64,000 bases of DNA, from positions 310,001-374,000 of the forward strand of contig CAVSPU010000002.1 of assembly GCA_963729815.1 (NCBI GenBank), given 5' to 3'. Both the position numbers and the translations under genes were made by a program. The notes beneath the pieces are model-generated. The model saw nothing but the letters and a program-made list of their open reading frames with translations, did no database searches and was not told where the DNA came from. This document shows, in pieces, positions 60,727 through 64,000 of the stretch (positions within the stretch are counted from its first letter, which is position 1; every line of letters begins with the position of its first letter). This DNA comes from DAHUXN01 sp963729815. Lineage in GTDB: Bacteria > Acidobacteriota > Terriglobia > Acidiferrales > UBA7541.

Positions 60727-61347
60727 TTATTGCGAATGGTGAGATCCAAGCGGCACCTCGAAATAAATCAGGGCGCCGCTTGAGGCCACGGATTGCACAT
60801 CGGGGACGTAGAGAGAGGAATAGGAAACGAGATCGAACTGGTGGTTCATGTCGAAAAACACGAAGCCGTGAATCGTCTTGCCGGGCGGGACGATGTCCGA
60901 TTGAATCATCAGAGGCTGCAGTATCTTTTCCGCGTCACGCTCTTTGCTGTCGCCGCCCGAGAGAATGGGCGGCAAGCGGCGCGGGCCTGGCGCGGAAGGG
61001 CCATTTGGATGCGCAATTTCCGTGGCAGCTTCCTTCAGGCTCAGGCTCTGCACATGGAATCGCTGATCGTGAGGCGCGTCAACGTCCAGGCGAATCGTGG
61101 TCAGGTCCACGTGCACGGGATATTCCGTGTCGTTTCGAAAATAGACGTCGACGGCCAACAGGCCGGTCTTGTATGGATCAATCTTCCCGAAAGTAGCTTT
61201 AATGCAGGCCACGTCAGCGCAAGGCTCCGCGGCCACAATAAAATTCTGGTGTGCGTCCTTGGCGGCGATTTTGGAAATATCGGTCTGCTGCGTCTGAGGA
61301 ATCAGCGCGAGAAACGAGAGCGTCGCTGCCAGCAGTAGAGTCCGCAT
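60727..61347 (-). CDS. Exported protein of unknown function
   Basis: A 206-residue protein with a short signal peptide ('LLLAATLSFLALIPQTQ'). The mature part has beta-rich segments: 'GLLAVDVYFRNDTEYPVHVD', 'TIRLDVDAPHDQRFHV', and 'PGKTIHGFVFFDMNHQFDLVSY' (in part), a layout like small immunoglobulin-like periplasmic domains. Three Cys early ('AAEPCADVACI') could form a disulfide. No family name is recognised. The much longer frame upstream overlaps waaA on the other strand and was rejected. Confidence 0.65.
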   Translation of the reverse strand: MRTLLLAATLSFLALIPQTQQTDISKIAAKDAHQNFIVAAEPCADVACIKATFGKIDPYKTGLLAVDVYFRNDTEYPVHVDLTTIRLDVDAPHDQRFHVQSLSLKEAATEIAHPNGPSAPGPRRLPPILSGGDSKERDAEKILQPLMIQSDIVPPGKTIHGFVFFDMNHQFDLVSYSSLYVPDVQSVASSGALIYFEVPLGSHHSQ

Positions 61348-61407
61348 TTCTTGCCAATAGATGCACGCACCTGTGGAAACGTTGTGGGTTCGTACTGCGG
61401 TTGCCAC

Positions 61408-61413
61408 TATAAT
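61408..61413 (+). promoter_or_regulatory. -10 element upstream of waaA
   Basis: A perfect TATAAT lies 51 nt before the waaA start; no good -35 is found at 16-18 nt (TGGGTT is the nearest). It is probably the promoter of the waaA-lpxK-waaF unit. Confidence 0.45.
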
Positions 61414-61464
61414 ACGGGTCTTGCATACGGCGGCCTTTTTTCGAAAGGTGCCGGGCTCCCCTCT

Positions 61465-62784
61465 ATGTACTTTTTGTATGGCGTCTTGACGGCGGTTGGC
61501 ATGGTGCTGCTCGCGCCGTATTTTATGGTGCAGGGGCTGCGCCGCGGCAAATACCTGGGAAGTTTTTGGCAGCGCATGGGTTGGCTGCCAAAAGGATTCG
61601 CGCAAGGCGTTCCAGAACGCTCGGCAATTTGGGTTCACGCCGTGTCGGTAGGGGAAGTTCTGGCTGCCAAGCCGCTCGTCGATGGCTTGAAGAAACGATT
61701 TCCGGATCGAGCAATTTACGTGTCGACAACAACTGCCACCGGCCAGCGAGTTGCACGTGAGCGCATCCCGGCCGCCGACGGGGTCTTCTATTTTCCGTTC
61801 GACTGGACTGGCCCCGTGCGCCGAACAATGCGGACGCTCCGGCCAGCATTGGTCGTGATCCTCGAAACCGAGATTTGGCCGAATTTCATGCGCGAGGCGG
61901 ATCGCGAGGACATTCCGGTCGTATTCGTGAACAGTCGAATTTCCGAGAAGTCGTTCCGGCGTTTTCAGAGGTTTGAGCCTCTCATGGGTAGTTTTTTTAG
62001 GCGGGTTCTGCACAACGCCGAACTGTTCCTGGCCCAAGGCGCCGAGGATGCGCGGCGGCTGCGCGCGATGGGTGCGCCGGAGGCGAGAATCGAAGTTACC
62101 GGCAATCTCAAGTACGACCATGAGCCGCCGCCGGTGGGTGCGTTCGGCGACTGGCTGGCGCGGCAGAGCCGCGAACAGGAGCGCTGGCCCGTGGTAATCG
62201 CGGGAAGCGTGGTTGCGGGCGAGGAAGAGGCCGTCCTGGCCGCTTACGATTACGTTCAGCGCCAGTGGCGCCATGCATTGCTCATTTTGGCTCCGCGAAA
62301 GCCGGAGCGCTTTGATGCGGCAGCGCGTGCAGTTGAAGAGCGCGGCTGGAAGGCAATTCGCCGCAGCAAGATCGACACGGATGTTCCCCTTGATGAGAAT
62401 GCCGACGTGCTTGTGCTCGATTCCATCGGAGAGCTGGCAGGGCTGTACGCATTGGCTGACGCCGTTTTTATCGGCGGGTCGCTCGTTCGTTCCGGAGGGC
62501 ACAATATTCTCGAGCCGGCTTGGTTTTCAAAGCTGCCTGTTTTTGGTCCCTCCATGGAAAATTTCCGCGAAATGGCGGCGCGTTTTGCGAGTTCAGGCGC
62601 GGGCATACAAGTGTCGAGCGGCGAAAAATTGGGCAGTGTATGGGTCGAACTGATCCAGAATCCAGCGCGTCGCGATGAAATGGGACGAAAGGCGCGCGCG
62701 CTGGTGGAATCGAACCGCGGCGCGACGGCGCGGTCTCTGGAGCGTATCGCCGCCGTGCTTGAAGCGCAGCGAGGCAGCGCGTGA
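61465..62784 (+). CDS. waaA: 3-deoxy-D-manno-octulosonic acid (Kdo) transferase
   Basis: A 439-residue GT30 glycosyltransferase with an N-terminal membrane anchor ('MYFLYGVLTAVGMVLLAPYF'). 'IWVHAVSVGEVLAAKPLVDGL' (in part) is the donor-site signature with the catalytic Glu. 'ILETEIWPNFM' and 'FIGGSLVRSGGHNILEPAWF' (in part) are family marks. It adds Kdo to lipid IVA. It overlaps lpxK by 4 nt (GTGA). Confidence 0.95.
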   Translation: MYFLYGVLTAVGMVLLAPYFMVQGLRRGKYLGSFWQRMGWLPKGFAQGVPERSAIWVHAVSVGEVLAAKPLVDGLKKRFPDRAIYVSTTTATGQRVARERIPAADGVFYFPFDWTGPVRRTMRTLRPALVVILETEIWPNFMREADREDIPVVFVNSRISEKSFRRFQRFEPLMGSFFRRVLHNAELFLAQGAEDARRLRAMGAPEARIEVTGNLKYDHEPPPVGAFGDWLARQSREQERWPVVIAGSVVAGEEEAVLAAYDYVQRQWRHALLILAPRKPERFDAAARAVEERGWKAIRRSKIDTDVPLDENADVLVLDSIGELAGLYALADAVFIGGSLVRSGGHNILEPAWFSKLPVFGPSMENFREMAARFASSGAGIQVSSGEKLGSVWVELIQNPARRDEMGRKARALVESNRGATARSLERIAAVLEAQRGSA

Positions 62785-63818
62785 CGCCCGTGCAAGCGCT
62801 GCTGTGGCCTTTTTCCGTTGCTTATGGCGCTGGCGCGCGCGTGCGCGCATGGAGCTACCGCGTCGGCATTTTTCACCAGAAGCGGCTGAAGGGCGCGGTC
62901 GTCAGCGTGGGCAATCTTACAGTGGGAGGCACGGGGAAAACGCCGATGGTCGCTTGGCTGGCAAAGCGATTTTCCGAGGCTGGGGCGAGGACGGCGGTCT
63001 TGTGCCGTGGCTACCGGCCGCTGCCACGGCGCTCCGAGGCGGGAGATGATCCGCGCATCGCGGAAGGATGGAATGACGAAACAGCGTTGCTCCACGGCAG
63101 GCTCGGCAGCGATGTCGAGCTCGGGGCGAACGCCAATCGCTACGAAAAGGGTAGAGAGCTTGAAGATATAGGCGTCGAATGTTTTGTTCTTGACGATGGA
63201 TTTCAACATCTACAATTGGCGCGCGATGTCGATATCGTGATGGTCGACGCCACGAATCCCTTCGGCGGCGGCCACGTTTTGCCGGCGGGGCGATTACGTG
63301 AGCCTGTCTCCGCGCTGCGGCGCGCGGACATAATTGTGATTACACGCAGCGATCACGCTCCGGCGGTGGAGGCAGTGGTTCGGCGCTACAGCGAAGCGCC
63401 GATCATGTACGCGCAGACTGAATTGGTCGGTATCGAACCATATGGGGCCGATCTGAATTCGCCAGTGGAGGCCGCGCGGGAAGGAAAGAAAATTTTCGCG
63501 TTTTGCGGGATCGGCAATCCGGCGGCGTTTCTTGACGATCTTAAGAGATGGGGCCTCTCGGTCGTTGGTCACGCAAAGTTTCGCGATCACTATTTCTATG
63601 CGGAACACGATGTAGCGAATCTTGAAGCTCAGGCTGCTGCCGTGAGCGCCGATGCTTTAGTCTGCACGGAAAAAGATATCTACGATTTGATGCCGCTCAG
63701 GACAAAGCGCATCCCGATTCACTTCTGCAAGATTTCGCTGCGCATCAATGAAGAAGAGCGACTGTGGCACGCGATTGTGGAGATGATTAGCCGTAGGAAA
63801 CCCGGTGCGCTGCGATGA
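62781..63818 (+). CDS. lpxK: Tetraacyldisaccharide 4'-kinase LpxK
   Basis: A 345-residue lipid A kinase starting with GTG. The N-terminal membrane-proximal helix is followed by 'VSVGNLTVGGTGKTPMVAWLA' (in part), with the P-loop at residues 49-54. 'CRGYRP', 'LDDGFQHLQLARDVDIVMVD' (in part) and 'LPAGRLREP' are LpxK marks. It phosphorylates the lipid A disaccharide before Kdo addition by WaaA. It is coupled to waaA and waaF by 4-nt overlaps. Confidence 0.95.
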   Translation: MTPVQALLWPFSVAYGAGARVRAWSYRVGIFHQKRLKGAVVSVGNLTVGGTGKTPMVAWLAKRFSEAGARTAVLCRGYRPLPRRSEAGDDPRIAEGWNDETALLHGRLGSDVELGANANRYEKGRELEDIGVECFVLDDGFQHLQLARDVDIVMVDATNPFGGGHVLPAGRLREPVSALRRADIIVITRSDHAPAVEAVVRRYSEAPIMYAQTELVGIEPYGADLNSPVEAAREGKKIFAFCGIGNPAAFLDDLKRWGLSVVGHAKFRDHYFYAEHDVANLEAQAAAVSADALVCTEKDIYDLMPLRTKRIPIHFCKISLRINEEERLWHAIVEMISRRKPGALR

Positions 63819-64000
63819 AAATCCTTGTGCGCGCGACAAATTGGGTCGGCGACGCGGTGATGTGCATCCCCGCTCTGGAAGCAATTCGTGCGCGCTGGCC
63901 GCAGGCCGAAATCGCGATTCTGGCGCGGCCATGGGTTGCCGATCTTTACCGCGGGCAGCCGTTTGCGGATCACGTAATCGCGCAGAATGCTTCGCCGCGC
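63815..64000 (+). CDS. waaF: ADP-heptose:LPS heptosyltransferase, 3'-truncated by window edge
   Basis: The first 62 codons of a GT9 heptosyltransferase: 'MKILVRATNWVGDAVMCIPAL' (in part) is the WaaF/WaaC N-terminal signature, followed by 'IRARWPQAEIAILARPW'. The start overlaps the lpxK stop (ATGA). The rest lies off the right edge, so RfaF and RfaC types cannot be fully told apart; 'RATNWVGD' favours WaaF. Confidence 0.85.
   Translation, partial: MKILVRATNWVGDAVMCIPALEAIRARWPQAEIAILARPWVADLYRGQPFADHVIAQNASPR

Noticed and set aside
61348..62502. Upstream extension of the secreted unknown (minus strand) into waaA
   Set aside because: The signal peptide begins at 61347; the extension has no domain and lies opposite waaA.

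Overview
The window reads as a chromosomal stretch of a diderm (Gram-negative) bacterium, most likely an acidobacterium (inference from gene content, not from a marker gene). Support comes from lipid A/LPS genes (waaA, lpxK, waaF), a TonB receptor with an N-terminal regulatory domain, a secretin with pseudopilins, a CadC-like winged-helix regulator with TPR repeats, and several protein types I associate with that phylum. Genes are dense, often with ATGA/GTGA overlaps. No phage, transposase or CRISPR array was seen.

Region by region. 1-2.5 kb: the end of a peptide-modification cluster (HprK-like kinase, PqqD-like protein, radical SAM/SPASM enzyme, S26 peptidase). 2.6-8.1 kb: an aminotransferase, a secreted S9 peptidase, a secreted cyclophilin and a secreted esterase. 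8.4-14.3 kb: a tripartite heavy-metal RND efflux operon. 14.4-18.5 kb, minus strand: a compact cassette of a RecA-like protein lacking its P-loop, a small MGRT-type protein and an archaeal-type family B DNA polymerase with a lost exonuclease site, behind a strong promoter, with a DUF72 gene upstream. This is the most unusual part of the window and looks like a bacterial version of the archaeal PolB2/Dpo2 damage-tolerance operon. 18.8-21.8 kb: a secreted proline-rich protein built from three 26-residue repeats, unrecognised membrane or soluble proteins, and an XRE regulator with a degenerate S24 domain. 22-26.2 kb: a signalling set of receiver, diguanylate cyclase, hybrid histidine kinase and receiver-PilZ protein, likely linked to c-di-GMP.

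26.3-30.7 kb: a cupin, a winged-helix/TPR regulator, and a TetR plus SDR pair lying between a 17-bp direct repeat and the 3' end of the initiator tRNA gene, the layout of a small tRNA-targeted insertion. 30.8-34 kb: two pseudopilins and a secretin with a C-terminal cohesin-like domain. 34-44 kb: housekeeping genes (smpB, leucyl aminopeptidase, argS, then larC-metG-tatD-polyprenyl synthase). A repeat-rich 0.7-kb gap separates argS and larC, each with a near-consensus promoter. 44.2-48.9 kb: a copper-handling cluster (Cys/His/Met-rich peptide, TonB receptor, CusF-like lipoprotein, CusF-SCO1 fusion, cytochrome c). 49-61.3 kb: an HDAC-like hydrolase, larE, a POTRA-only protein, glmS, purS, an adenosine deaminase-like enzyme, an S1/P1-PLC-like protein, an amino acid permease, a UvrD/PcrA helicase and a secreted unknown. 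61.4-64 kb: waaA-lpxK-waaF, running off the right edge.

All functions are inferred by reading motifs and remembered family patterns; no database search was possible. Starts were chosen by Shine-Dalgarno spacing, signal peptides and family length.
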